Source of the DNA: Dryas octopetala
Taxonomy: Eukaryota; Streptophyta; Magnoliopsida; Rosales; Rosaceae
Assembly (NCBI GenBank): GCA_963921425.1
Contig: OY992834.1
Span: 21,651,923-21,715,922, forward strand
Direction: 5' to 3'
DNA length: 64,000 bases
Numbering within the stretch: position 1 is the stretch's first letter; the number at the start of each line of letters is the position of its first letter. The notes beneath the pieces were generated by a model. The model had not been told where the DNA came from, did not search any database, and worked only from the letters and a program-made list of their open reading frames with translations. A program made the position numbers and the translations under genes. This document shows positions 43,001 through 53,707 of the stretch, in pieces.

Positions 43001-45794
43001 ATACTCCCATTGAGAAAAGCATCTAGGACACTTAGCATCCTGAGAAAGACCCCTCCTCAATCTAGCCTCATTAGTTAACACCCTACCATGAGCCACTAAC
43101 CAAAGGAAGGTCTTAATTTTAGGGGGAATTTTCATTTTCCAAATAAAAGCCCATTTCCAAGAGGGCCACTCCTCCCCACAGAACAGAGACTGATAAGCAG
43201 TTTTAACAGAAAAAATTCCTGAAGGGGTGAGGCCCCAAATAAATCTATCTTCAACACAAGCAGCCCCACCAGCATGAATCCCACAAACAAGCTGAACAAT
43301 AGAGTCAGGAAGAAACTCTTTTAACAGACCAATATTCCAACCAGAAGGAGTGCAAACATTATTAACAGATAGCTCAAGCATAGAAGGAGGAATGGACTTA
43401 ATCACATAATCCCTCAAAGCACCCACCCCAGTCCAGTTATCATCCCAAAACCGAGTGCTAGAACCAGTACCAACCCTCCATTTAAGGCCATTAGCAAGTA
43501 ATTGAGCCCAAGTATGGGCATTTTTAACAGCCCTGTTTAATTGCTTTATATATATGGATAAGATATAGATATAGATGAATGCTTACCATATAATTCATTG
43601 GTGATGGAAGTGAAAAATATCCTAGCTCGTTCCCCTTGGTCCAAATCAAGTTTCGGGTACAGATACGACGCCATCTTGTCACGTCCAAACAAAACAGCAA
43701 AATAAAGTGGTGTCCTTCCTTGAGCACCCGGAATTTCTAGCAGCTTTGGATTCATTTGTAACATCATCTCAGCCACTTTTACAGTTCCAGCTGCAACAGC
43801 ACAACTAAAGGGTGTATTCCCATTTTGATCTTTCAAGACCAAGTCTTCTTTGTCTAAAAATTTCAGCAACTTCTTCATAAAGCGAACATGTCTTGCTCCT
43901 GCAGCAACATGAACAACATTCTGCCCGCCTCTTATGATACTGGCACGAATAATAGTCATATTTTTTCCTCTTGTAATTCGTCTAAATCCTTTCCAGTCCC
44001 CTCTTACAGAAACATAGAATACGTTCACGCCGTCTTCGAAGGACCATTCGCTTTGTCTTGATTCCGGCGCTGTAAAGATTTGAAACATGCATGAATATAT
44101 TATATGTAACACCCACAACATATATAGGGAGGCCTATTGGCACTCCTAAACAGTCATCCTACACTCCTCTATTTTATTTTATTTTTTAATTTAATTTTAT
44201 CAATTCAATTATCAAAATTGCGCACATATTTTTTTAACCCTCGACAGCATATAAACAACACCAGAATTATTGTTAAATGAGTGGTGGAGATAAGGCTAAA
44301 ACCGAACCAGTTTTCTTCCTCAACGTACCCAAATTCTGGAAGTGAAAGAAAAACAAAGTCAATCAGCTAAGATTGAGAAGAATTCAAAAATGGTTGGAGC
44401 TCTGTTTTATATCATTTTTCCCCAAATTTAAATTTGGGGGATGGTTTAGAGAAAGACCGGAGATGCTCCTAGTATACCAAAACTAATATACCGTTAGAGG
44501 TGTAAAACGAGCCGACCAGGCTCGGCTCGTTTAGAAGCAAGCTGCCCATTTGTGCTTCGTGCTGTGCTCAGATCGGCCCATTTAATAATCAAGTTGGGCC
44601 GACCCAATTATTTTAAACATTAAGTCCAGTTCGACCCATGACCCATCCTATAGGTCGTGCCGAGCCGATTAATTATTTTAAGTTTCTATTATTATTTAAT
44701 AAATCAAAGACTGAATTTTTTAAATTAATAAAAAATGTCAATAAAAAGAATAAAAAATAAGTCTGTAATTGAATATATAATTGTATTTTAGTTTTGTTAA
44801 AAAATATTTTTATTTATAGAACTAAAAATTAGTCTTTAAATTTAAAATTGAAAATAAAATAATTGAGAAAGTAATATAAACGGGCCAGCCCACTTAGTGA
44901 CGAGTCGGGCCGGGCCAACTTAAATGGGCCGTGCTCGTGCCGTACTTAGGCCGGCCCGGCTCGATGTACACCGAAATACGGTATAAGATACCTATATCAC
45001 CAAACCTAAAGAACAAACCAGCCCCAAACTTTGTTATAGACTAGTTACCAGAAAATTAATAATTTAAAAGAAACAGAGTTGATGAAAAAAAAAAAAATAA
45101 TACAATTACCAGTTTACCACCCTAATAAAGGACTGGCACAAAGCTTTCAATTCCTGCCTAGGAGCATGAAGATTCAAAATGGGGAATTGACTCTAATTTG
45201 GAAACGTACTTTTTTTCTAGTTTGGGATTCGAATCTAAAGATTGCAGCAATTTTAGGAATTTTGATTTATGAATAATTATGGTTTAAGTTTGGAATATTA
45301 AATGGCACCATTTGTCAATTGTCAATTGTCAATATTAGGATAGGCAATGGCATCCTAATATGAGGTCGTTGAGTGCATTAAAAACTGGACCTAAATTATA
45401 ATCTGAAAAGCAATAAAGTTAGGATCTGAAGATAATCTTATTAAGGCCCTAGTATCTATATATATTCATGACCTTCGTCACCTATTTCCAGTTGTGATTT
45501 TTTTTCCAATTAGGATGCTGTAACTTCTTCATTTTTAAAAGAGAAAAAAGATCATTCACCTTGAAAGATTGTTTTATTCTTCTAAACATCTTGAACCCAA
45601 AAAAAAAAAAAAACAATCTGAGTTTTAGTATAGAGTGAGAAGTGGAAGAAAGAGAGCTTACAAGAATCATCTAATGTACTGGCGGACGTTGTTCTGCAAA
45701 GAGTTGACACCGTGGGTGTAGGGGATAAGGTAACATCTTTATCCCAGATCTCAGATGCATCGTCTGGTCGAGAGTTTAAATGTTCTGCCGCCAT
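40096..45794 (-). CDS. ankyrin-repeat protein 2 (ITN1/ACD6-like, PGG domain missing)
   Basis: Predicted exons (complement) 45662-45794, 43587-44069, 41739-41897, 40800-41221 and 40096-40257 give an uninterrupted 452-aa protein. All introns are GT-AG; phases are 1, 1, 1 and 0, the same as gene 1. Ankyrin motifs: NVVHVAAGARHVRFM, TPFSCAVAAGTVKVAEMM and TPLYFAVLFGRDKMA in exon 2 (about residues 95-185); ETALHLLAGKP in exon 3; HALFIAAKLGNYEFVAEL and NILHLAAKLAPPHQ in exon 4. Exon 5 has the family's EVKKVV...NSEGKTPKDIFIEEHKG and then ends at RACFKPRSL, without the membrane-spanning PGG domain. It is likely a soluble ankyrin protein; relatives act in defence and stress signalling, and a role here is inference. 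Confidence 0.85.
40658..40790 (+). repeat. SINE-like tRNA-derived insertion, intron 4 of gene 2
   Basis: GTAGCTCTAGCGGTAGAGC resembles a tRNA A-box region and GATTTCAAGTCTCGCATC a degenerate B box, followed by an A-rich AAATAAATAAATAAA tail. The homologous insertion in gene 1 is at 25900-25985. Confidence 0.5.
42109..43509 (-). mobile_element. 5'-truncated L1-type LINE in intron 2 of gene 2
   Basis: Flanked by a 16-bp target duplication AAGTATGGGCATTTTT (42093-42108 and 43510-43525). On the minus strand the insert ends in an A tail (T run at the left on the plus strand). The target sequence TTTTT/AAC fits L1 endonuclease preference. Only the last third of the LINE is present, the usual outcome of incomplete reverse transcription. 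Confidence 0.93.
42155..43507 (-). CDS. LINE ORF2 C-terminus (zinc-binding RT and RNase H domains), partial
   Basis: The frame is open from the truncation point (GLKWRVGTGSSTRFWDDNW, the usual linker) to the stop. It contains an RVT zinc-binding domain (CPRCFSQWEYLEHLLKSC, about residues 160-180) and a plant LINE RNase H (INTDGS, LDAELWG, VELDSA, REQNCVADGLA, with D-E-D-D). Endonuclease and the polymerase core are missing, so it is not a working gene. The open frame indicates a fairly recent insertion. Confidence 0.9.
   Translation of the reverse strand, partial: AQLLANGLKWRVGTGSSTRFWDDNWTGVGALRDYVIKSIPPSMLELSVNNVCTPSGWNIGLLKEFLPDSIVQLVCGIHAGGAACVEDRFIWGLTPSGIFSVKTAYQSLFCGEEWPSWKWAFIWKMKIPPKIKTFLWLVAHGRVLTNEARLRRGLSQDAKCPRCFSQWEYLEHLLKSCRFSMRIWAAMNWNEEFSMSLTAGFQEWLFQNLKSKVCLSNGLPWPCLFAMALWFIWKWRCKYIFEPGFQLPLEPQALIRKCTNEWYMANDGQAVLGSKKSLMVYWVRPPIDWYKINTDGSLRRDVGRICAGGVLRDASGAWIIGFAYNLGSGGVLDAELWGLYTGLRLAWDSGIRMLEVELDSAVSVSLLQTPLEVNYPLFSIVSSCKELLSRQWTCVVRHVFREQNCVADGLAALGHDLDLGCHLFVTPPPSIASLVLADGLGLGRPCLVKG
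44495..44973. mobile_element. hAT-like non-autonomous element in intron 1 of gene 2
   Basis: Ends AGAGGTGTAAAACGAGCCG and, in reverse, GGTGTACATCGAGCCGGGCC. Subterminal CGGGCC/GGCCCG clusters (GGGCCGACCC, GGGCCGGGCC, GGCCGGCCCG) surround an AT-rich core. This pattern is common in plant hAT relatives. No 8-bp target duplication is clear. Confidence 0.5.
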
Positions 45795-45798
45795 TTCT

Positions 45799-45963
45799 TG
45801 TAAGAATCCAAACTTAAGTAGAGTTTCATTTCTTGTAAAGGATTTACCGATTTAGAATCATTAAATAGACATGGCTAGAAAGTGGAGACACTGCCACGCA
45901 ATTTCCACATTGACGTCAGATCAAATTATTTATGGCTAGAGAAACTGACGCGCAATTTCGCTT
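45799..45963. promoter_or_regulatory. promoter-proximal region of gene 2, with a repeated block
   Basis: Immediately upstream of the gene 2 ATG. It contains TGACGTCA at 45911-45918, a bZIP/TGA-type binding core, and TATTTAAT (minus strand) near 45865 as a possible TATA. Blocks GTAAGAATCC, ACTTAAGTAGAGTTTC and CCACATTGACGTCAGATCAA recur at 47162-47262. Regulation is inferred from sequence only. Confidence 0.4.
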
Positions 45964-47160
45964 TAAGTTCTGGGAAATGTTTGGGTCTGACTTCTAATGC
46001 TCGGGACCCTCATATTACTTAAAAGTTGGTGTGGCCCAAAAAATTGGAGCGATCTGTCATTTTTTAATGTTTATTCAAGTAACCCAACACGCCAATTTTA
46101 TTGTTAACCTCAAATCCAAACATCCAATTTCCTCCCTCACCCACCCACCAACCAACCAACCCACCCACCTACCCACCCATCGTCTCTTCTTCCCCGATCT
46201 GGCAATCTGCTATGGACCCAAACAGCTCTCTTGGATTTCTCTGGAAGATGTTTGACTCCCTTTCTCATCTCCACCGCTTCCTCACCGCCACCTTCCCTTC
46301 AAATTCCATGACACCCACTTTTTTGCTTCATCTCCCATGGCAGAGCAATTTTATAGAGAGAAATGAAAGGTTTAGTAATATGAGCAATTTTACCATCTCT
46401 TTCAAAGCTCAACCTGCTTCCTTCATGGAAGAAAAGGAGAGAGACCTTCATTCCTAGACCTGCGTACGATCTCTCTGTCAAGCAGCTCTTCTCTGATTAG
46501 AGACCTTCACCTCACCACATCTCTTGGTTCTCATACTCTCCCATCAACTCCTTTGAAAATGCATATAAATGATTAGTGCTTCATCATCTATCTTTGAAAT
46601 TTAACAGTAAGTTCATCAATCTTATCAATCTTATCAAACTTTCATTTTTAGGCTTTCAAATCTTTCAATTTTTTCTTAGATTGGGGATTCCTGCTTGTGA
46701 CATATTTTCTTGTGTTGTAGGTGGTTTTTTTTTTTTATATATTTTTGGGTTAGTTTAGGGCTGTTTGTGTATTTAGGCATTTATATATTGAGTTTGTTGA
46801 TAGGGGCTGGTCTCTTTCCTTTTCTTTTTTGAAATTTAATGGTTCTATCTGTTATTTTGATATAAACTGGTTTATGGGTGTTAAACTATGTAATTGACTA
46901 AACACAAATCAATGGTACCCTATGTGTATATAATATATACATATATATGTAGAGATATCAAAATATGAACGATCATAGTTATAGAAATTTGGTTTACCAT
47001 ACAGATGATAGATTTGTGGGTACTTGGGTAGTGAGAGCTAAGACAGAGTTATTTGCTTGACTTGTTTACAGAAAGAAGACTTTCGATCGGTTATACATCA
47101 TGTTAAAATTTGGTTGCTATCTTTCCTAATCTAAATAGGTAACTTGTGCTCTCTTTTTCC
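45964..47160. other. intergenic DNA between the two repeated promoter blocks
   Basis: An (ACCC/ACCA)n tract lies at about 46138-46177. A 46212-46457 frame starting MDPNSSLGFLWKMFDSLSHL is open but has no recognisable domain. The rest is T-rich. Confidence 0.45.
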
Positions 47161-47265
47161 TGTAAGAATCCATACTTAAGTAGAGTTTCCGCTAACACAA
47201 CATCCACATTGACGTCAGATCAAATTATTTATGGCTAGAGAAACTCACAAGCAATTTCGCTTTTG
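47161..47265. repeat. second copy of the gene 2 promoter block
   Basis: Matches 45804-45960 over TAAGAATCC, ACTTAAGTAGAGTTTC and CACATTGACGTCAGATCAAA through GAAACTCACAAGCAATTTCG, with a gap. TGACGTCA is at 47210-47217. Confidence 0.8.
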
Positions 47266-47314
47266 GTATTATAATAAGTTTCTAGGGGTCCTGGCCAAAA
47301 AAAAAAAGGTTTCT

Positions 47315-47410
47315 AGGGGTGAGCACTTTTCGGGTCAAACCGACCAACCCTACCAATACGAACCAATCGGGCTATACCTCAAATTTTATGATGTCGGGTT
47401 ATTACCGAAC
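47315..47410. repeat. hAT-end-like fragment
   Basis: AGGGGTGAGCACTTTTCGGGT followed by ACCGACCAACCC and CGAACCGACCCGCC resembles the termini of the element at 44495. No second end is seen. Confidence 0.3.
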
Positions 47411-47743
47411 CGACCCGCCCTCATTTTGTTCCACAGCAAAAGTTTTACCATTTTATTGCAATTGAGACTCAAACACAGGACCAAGAACAAGCCAATTATT
47501 TCACGGAGCACACACCCACCACGCAACCAGCTGCTTGTGGTCATTGCTTTACAATAAATATATTTATTGCAACCCAATAAGACCAAACACCAAACAGTCT
47601 AACACCCTTTAATTAATTAATTTTTCACCTAACAGGACCAAACAATTTACTTTACACCTAACAGTCTAACACCCTTTAATTAATTAATTTTTCACCTAAC
47701 AGCAATTAAATATTCCATTAGAAGTTTTTACACTAATATATGG

Positions 47744-48766
47744 TTTTTTAACACTTTATCCACTTCAACTTTGACCTTTTTTTCATTTCACCACCTAACA
47801 AAAAAATTGACTCAATGTAGCACCTGAATTTAAAAAGTTTTGCAATATACAACCTCCGTCTGATTCCGTCAAAATTTTTGTTAAAAAATGGTCACATGTG
47901 CCACATGAGAACAAATAAGATAATGGCATGTGTCATTTTCTAAACTTTTTAATCCAATCATTACACACTTTTTTTTTACCGCACATTCAAACACAATTTC
48001 TTTCACTTTTTTTAATCATTTTAATTTTATTAAAAAAATAAAAAAAAATCTAAAACCCAACAACTCCCTCTTCTTCCCAGATCTGCCATGGCAGCCCCAC
48101 AGCTCCCCTTTCTTTCTCTCTTCTTCCCTTTCTGCCAGAAAAATACAACAACAATCCACTGCCCCTCCCTCCACCACCGCTGACGGTCCCTCACTCTGAC
48201 CACCTCGTTCCCCCTCCCTCCCAACTAGCCCCCTCTCTTCTCTCCTTCTTTTTCTCTTTCTTTCTTATGAATGAAAGAAGAGATTTTTTTGGAGATTACG
48301 TTGTTGGGTTTGGTGGTGGAGTGGAGGTGCAGTTGAGGAGGAAGTTTGTGTGGGTTGCAAGATCTCTGGAAATGATGGAGGTTTCGTGGCTGGGTGGTTG
48401 CGCTGGGTGAGGGTGGTGGTGGTTTTTTTTTTTTTTTTTACTCTTCCAAAAATAATAATGGATGTATATTAAATACATACAATAATGAGAATATTTAAAA
48501 AGTTAATTCTTAAGTAAAAAAGACATGTGTAAACTTCTTATTGTTCCAAGTAAAGTGGGGTTACTGCAATTTTTTTTTGTCTGACAATAAAAAATCAATA
48601 TGAAAAGACTAAAATACTCTTATTTTTAACAGAAAAATTGACAAAATATAACCGAAGTCTGACATTGCAATTTTTTTAAAATTCAGGTGCCATATTGAGT
48701 CAAAAAAAAAATTTAGGTGGTGAAGTGAAAAATTAGTCAAATTTCAGGGGTGTAAAGCGTTAAAAA
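47744..48766. mobile_element. long-TIR DNA element, 1.0 kb
   Basis: Arms of about 150 bp are reverse complements: left TTTTTAACACTTTATCCACT, TTTCATTTCACCACCTAAC and GACTCAATGTAGCACCTGAA; right in reverse TTTTTAACGCTTTACACCCC, TTTCACTTCACCACCTAAA and GACTCAATATGGCACCTGAA. The centre (48060-48440) is GC-richer and gene-like on both strands but encodes nothing I recognise. The long TIRs suggest a Mutator-like element. No target duplication was found. Confidence 0.75.
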
Positions 48767-49974
48767 GTTTATATTTATAATTCCACAAGCATATCATTTA
48801 ATATAAAAACTCTTTTTAATTAGTTAATTGTTCTAAATTGATTAGAATGATTTAGTGAAATCATGCCTAATAGATATTTCTTGAGCAATTGACAAAGACT
48901 ATTATCTTAAAAGGTATATAGAACAAAGTCCACACACTCTATATGATTTATAACTTTAATGATTTTCGATTGTCTAAATTTTGCATATATGATCTTTGAA
49001 TAAATACTTAAAAAATAGACGACTCAGATCATTGTAATATAATATAAAGTAAGCTCCAAGAGAAATTTCTTAAATAAGAGAAATTCTATCTATATTTCTT
49101 CTATTTGCGTTCGTCCCTTTCTTTGCTTTGTTCATTTCTTGGCTTCGTCTCTTTTCTTAACCCTTGCTTCTTTCTTTCTAATGATATTTAATTTCTTACA
49201 AATTTTTTCACAAATGAATTACCAATTTACATAATATATTGTGAAGGTTTGAAATATTGAATACCACATAAACAATCAATAATTGAATTATTCAAAAGAC
49301 TTTTTTTTTTGGGTCGAATTATTCAAAAGACTTTTTTTTTGGGTCGAATTATTCAAAAGGCTAAGTCAAGTAGAAATTCCTTTTATAAAATATGTTTTAT
49401 ATTTGCAAGGGGTTCCTGTACTCGTGTTGTGGAAGTTTCTGAACCCTCCCAACATATCTCTTATGGAGGTGAAAAGCCTTTCTAATACAAAGCTATTCGT
49501 TATGCCCCGCCTGCAACCCATCTCTTCCCCACATTACTATCTCACCTTCTCATCATGCCAAAAGGCTTTGTTGTCTTCCAAAACCAAGCTGAAAAAAACC
49601 TACTTACAGTTTCAGCTTATTTAACCCCAGAAATCAAATCAATCCCATTAAAAATTAAGAAAGACCCAGAATAATCCAATTCGACCAACTCGATTGTGAT
49701 AATTTTCCCTGTTCATCAAGAAGAGAATGGGTAAGATCCAAGAAAAATTAAACATTATATTTATGTTGGCCTTTCTGTTCAAATCCCTCTCTAAAATGGT
49801 CATATTAGATCCAAAAACTCGCAGAGGGGCTGAATTCTCGAAATTGAAAACCCAGAATGAGGAAGAAGACAAAGGAAAGCAGTTATTTTTTAGTAATCAT
49901 GAAGAGGAAGTGATAATGGTTGCAGTAATACAGCTAGCAGAGGATTGTGTTTTTTCATTTGAATAATTGTAGGG
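48767..49974. other. intergenic DNA
   Basis: A roughly 30-bp unit GGGTCGAATTATTCAAAAG plus a T run occurs two and a half times at about 49286-49362. Frames at 49283-49624 and 49727-49966 have no domain. Nothing else is supported. Confidence 0.5.
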
Positions 49975-50345
49975 CTAATTACAAATAAATCAATAAAACT
50001 TTTCACAATTATATTTTAATCAATGTGTTTTTTCATAATTTTATTTTAGTTATTATTGATCAAAATGAAAAAAGACAAATTATAATAAATTAATAAACAT
50101 ACATTATTATTCAGATTTAGATTTGTATTAGGTTTATGTTTGACTGATATGCAACAAAATGACTTAGGGTTTAATTCCTGGATTTTGGGCTCTGCCCAAA
50201 ACTTGAAACCTAAACCCTAAGTCATAAGCTCCAGAACCCTAATTATAAACCCTAAACCCCATTTATATATCATGCACCTCATTTTTATACCATAAATCAT
50301 ATTTCTATACTTTAAACTAAATTAAGGTCGGGCAACGTCATAATT
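49975..50345. repeat. dispersed repeat R, copy 1
   Basis: Shares with 58110-58305 the order CTAATTACAAATAAAT, ATTTATGTTTGACT, CAGCAAAACGG-like, CTAAACCCTAAGTCATAAGC and CCATGCACCCCATTTTTATA. Non-coding. Confidence 0.7.
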
Positions 50346-50995
50346 TTACTACTATAAGTAATGAAAAAAAAGGAATGGGTAAATTGGTATTTTCCGATGC
50401 ACAAAAATATATGACATTATTAAGTGGATTGAGCTTAGTGACTAAAATGAAATATAATTTCAAAACTCATTGACCTTTATGGGAAAGAAAATTTACATTG
50501 ACCATTAAGTAATATTGAAATGTTTTATTCATTTAAATGTAATTTTCTCATAATTGTATCTAGTATTCTTTTTTTTCTTTTTTTGCCATTGTATCCCATA
50601 TATTCTATAAAACATCATTTACTAGTTTTTCAAATTTACACTATAAAGTGAAAAATCGCAATCTCCAAAGTCGTTTTCTTAATACTGCTACCAAACGTAT
50701 TTTCTTTGTAGTTTTGGTTTTATAAAACAACAAACCGTTTTGTAAAAAAGGCTACTATATGCACACTCTCTTTCCTCTCACTACACATTCCACCCTATTA
50801 ATTTGTAAAATTACAAGTTTATCTCAGTTCTAAATTACCATAAAGAACAAACATTATTTAATAAAAACAAAAAAAAGGTTAAAAAAAATGAAAACAAAAA
50901 AAAGTAAAAACAACAAACCACTCGAGACCCCGATCGCAGCCCCCACCCTTCCTCTTGCCACACTGCCATCGCCCTTGTCGTCGGCGGTCGGCCCA

Positions 50996-50997
<2 letters not shown>
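50346..50997. other. AT-rich intergenic DNA
   Basis: No gene or repeat boundary recognised. Confidence 0.5.
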
Positions 50998-51049
<52 letters not shown>

Positions 51050-51083
51050 GAAAGCGAAACAAAAAGAGAGAGGAAGAGAGAGA

Positions 51084-51129
<46 letters not shown>

Positions 51130-51130
51130 A
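50998..51130. repeat. (CT)n / (GA)n inverted microsatellite
   Basis: About 49 bp of CT repeat, a short spacer containing TTTCGAAAGCGAAAC, then about 65 bp of mostly GA repeat. The two arms can pair as a hairpin. Frames encoding SLSLSL or RERERE are artefacts. Confidence 0.95.
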
Positions 51131-51539
51131 TGCTCTGGTGACAAATTGCTTCATCTGTTGCAACAGATTAGAGAGTTGAGGAGTTTACAGTAAAGATGGA
51201 AGAGCTTACCTTTTATATTCAGCGGATACAAGCCAAACTTATTGCCATTCGAGGTTCCCAACAAAATTTCCCTTAGTAGTGTTTTCTGTGATGATGTTGG
51301 TGAAGATGATGATACCTTAATTTGATGATCTTGAGGATGTTGGTCTAAATAGGTTGTTACACTTTTACTTGTAGGGCTACGTTATGTGTCTTGGGTCTTT
51401 TAATACTCTAGTCTTTTGATCACATGCAGTTCAAATCCATTAGTGTTTTTGAAGTGGTCAAATACTTCAATGTTTTGAAGTGTTCATGTGTTAAGATACT
51501 TTGCTCCTTCTGAAGTGTTTAAATACTTTGATTGTTTTA

Positions 51540-52918
51540 AAATGTTGAGATATTTTGGTTCGACGAAAGTGGATTTCGTCGCCTTTGAAATCAAAACAAT
51601 TTGCAACAAAATGAATACGATATGCGACAAAACTTTGCGCCATATATGTGTAGTTCACGCCATCCCGATGGCAACTTGGTGACGAAATTTGGGGAATACG
51701 TGCAAAATTTGGCACCAAAATTCAAATTTCAAGTAATTTTTGTGGCCACATTGGCGACAAAATAATTTTATTCAATTACGAAATATATGTTCATCTCAGA
51801 ATGTATATGGCCACAAAATTTGAATTTTGTGGCGAACGTTCAAGAGCCACACTGTATAGGGGACGAAACTAGTGACGACATAGTTTGGTGATATATATAT
51901 ATATATATATATATTGTTTGGTGACCTATAGTGTTTGGCGAGGAAATATTTGATTTTAACTACGAAATGATTTTGTCGCTGTTTACACCCTAACTTGGTT
52001 TTGGACTGAGATCACGGCCAAGCCAAGGTTTTACTAGTAAGACCCCGAATTCTATTATTGAGGTCCAGATTCAATGCAGTTTGCAAGCCCATCTAGTCAA
52101 GGCCCAAGTCAAAGAGGAAGAATCTAGAAGAATTCAAGAGTCAAGTTTCGCCGAGAGTCCTTGGTGAATTAAGAGATCTAAATAAGGCAAGATTGGCAAG
52201 TCTTGGGCGTGAAGTAACCAAAAATAGTCCAAATGCAAAAAGGAAGGATTTCCTAGAATTCAAGGGTTTGATCACTATATAAAGAAGACATCAACATTCA
52301 GAAATTTCTCTCTCAACACATTCAACAATCAATCAGCACAAAAACCTACAATTATTCTCAGAATTCTCAAGATCTTCTTCAAATTCTCAAGCTTTCAAGG
52401 CTTTGTTCTTGTTTTTAGCTCTGCTAGAGTTTTCTCTTCCTTAGTATTGATTTCCTCAGAAGTTTCGACAATTAATTTTTCATATTTGCTTATTATGAGA
52501 TTTATTGTTAGATCATCTATTGTTACCAGATTTCTTGATAATCAAATCATTCACATCTTCTACATTAAAGTTCATTATTTTTCTGTTCACCCAGTCACCC
52601 AAGCAACCATCATCCGCACTTACGAATTTGAGCACACAATCACTAAAACCAACGACGATTAAAGTTCTTGAGGATCAAAGCAGGTAGGACCTTCGGCGAG
52701 AATTTGTTCCTTGCTTGCTTACAATTGTTTTGATCAGAAGTTAGGTAGGATTTAGCGCAAAACATCAAATACATTCAATTTCTATTACGGCTTCTCGGCC
52801 GAGAATAGTGGCACGCCCGCATATTTACTAGGACTGCAGTGTTCTTATCAAGGATCTCGGCTAAGCCTACAATGATTTTTGAAAGTAACAGTCGCCAATT
52901 ATCTTTTTTCTTGTAGTG
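51540..52918. mobile_element. CACTA-like element remnant, interrupted by a solo LTR
   Basis: The right end at 52904-52918 reads TTTTTTCTTGTAGTG, in reverse CACTACAAGAAAAAA, the known plant CACTA terminus. Subterminal words such as GACGAAAT, GGCGACAAAA and a palindrome CCACAAAATTTGAATTTTGTGG-like block at 51810-51832 are typical. No left terminus or transposase was found, so the left limit is approximate. Confidence 0.55.
51980..52890 (+). repeat. solo LTR, 911 bp
   Basis: Starts TGTTTACACCC and ends GAAAGTAACA (TGTT...AACA), flanked by a perfect 5-bp duplication GTCGC (51975-51979 and 52891-52895). An internal TATA-like CTATATAAAG lies at about 52275. There is no primer site, polypurine tract or coding sequence, so it is the product of LTR-LTR recombination. 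Confidence 0.88.
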
Positions 52919-53707
52919 AGAACCTTGTAAGCTAGTCACCCAAAACATTGTACAAATTGATTAGCTCGTCCGTACAACCCCTTGGGAGTTTTAGGAGATC
53001 GAAACCGAAGGTCATTCGTGACCCTTTTACTCTTAGATCATCCAAAGATATTCAAATTGCGAAAACCATATGACATGGTATAAAACAATGAAATTTTTGC
53101 AACAACAGCATTTATAAATCATACACATACATATTACAATGCCAAAAGTTAAGGTGTGAGTTCCTTCTACCTAGCGTCTAAGCTTAGCCTTTGTAATGCA
53201 CCTCCACTGCACTAACGCTCAAAGTCTTCTCAATGGGTAACTAGAAATCCAAGTGCGACAATAGTAATGACTAGTCATAACCCAATTTTGGCAAAGATTC
53301 AACATGACCCTTCTTATTGGTCATATCTCCCAAAACATTCCGAAACCAATTTATGTAGACTAAGTTTCTATACTTTTGGAGGTCCCCTATATGTTTCTAC
53401 TTAAGTCAAATTTTAACTTAACTCTTAAAGTTGACCAATAAAGCATTCATAACATTACCAGGTCAGGGCGAGGGTGCTTGGGGAGCTCTCGCCCAATTAC
53501 TCATAGGAGTACATATTCAAGCACTGATCGACCTCGACACTATGTTACGCACAATCATTGGGGTGGCCTCAATCCATTATGAGATTGATTAACAAATAAA
53601 ACCAACTTCAAGCCTACCTTATTTTGTAGCAATTCAACTATCCAATCTAATTAAACCAACTTAATTTCTTTATTAAGAAAAAATACACTTAAGTAATCTA
53701 TAACCAA
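52919..53707 (-). repeat. decayed LTR-like sequence, reverse orientation
   Basis: Read on the minus strand it resembles the 3' half of a long gypsy LTR (GCTAAGCTTAGACGCTAGGTAG, GGGCGAGAGCTCCCCAAGC). No ends were identified and there is no gene. Confidence 0.3.

Noticed and set aside
46212..46457. Possible small gene starting MDPNSSLGFLWKMF
   Set aside because: The frame is open, but there is no domain, no paralogue in the window and it sits between duplicated promoter blocks.
50835..51193. Frames encoding SLSLSL and RERERE repeats
   Set aside because: Translations of CT/GA microsatellite arrays.
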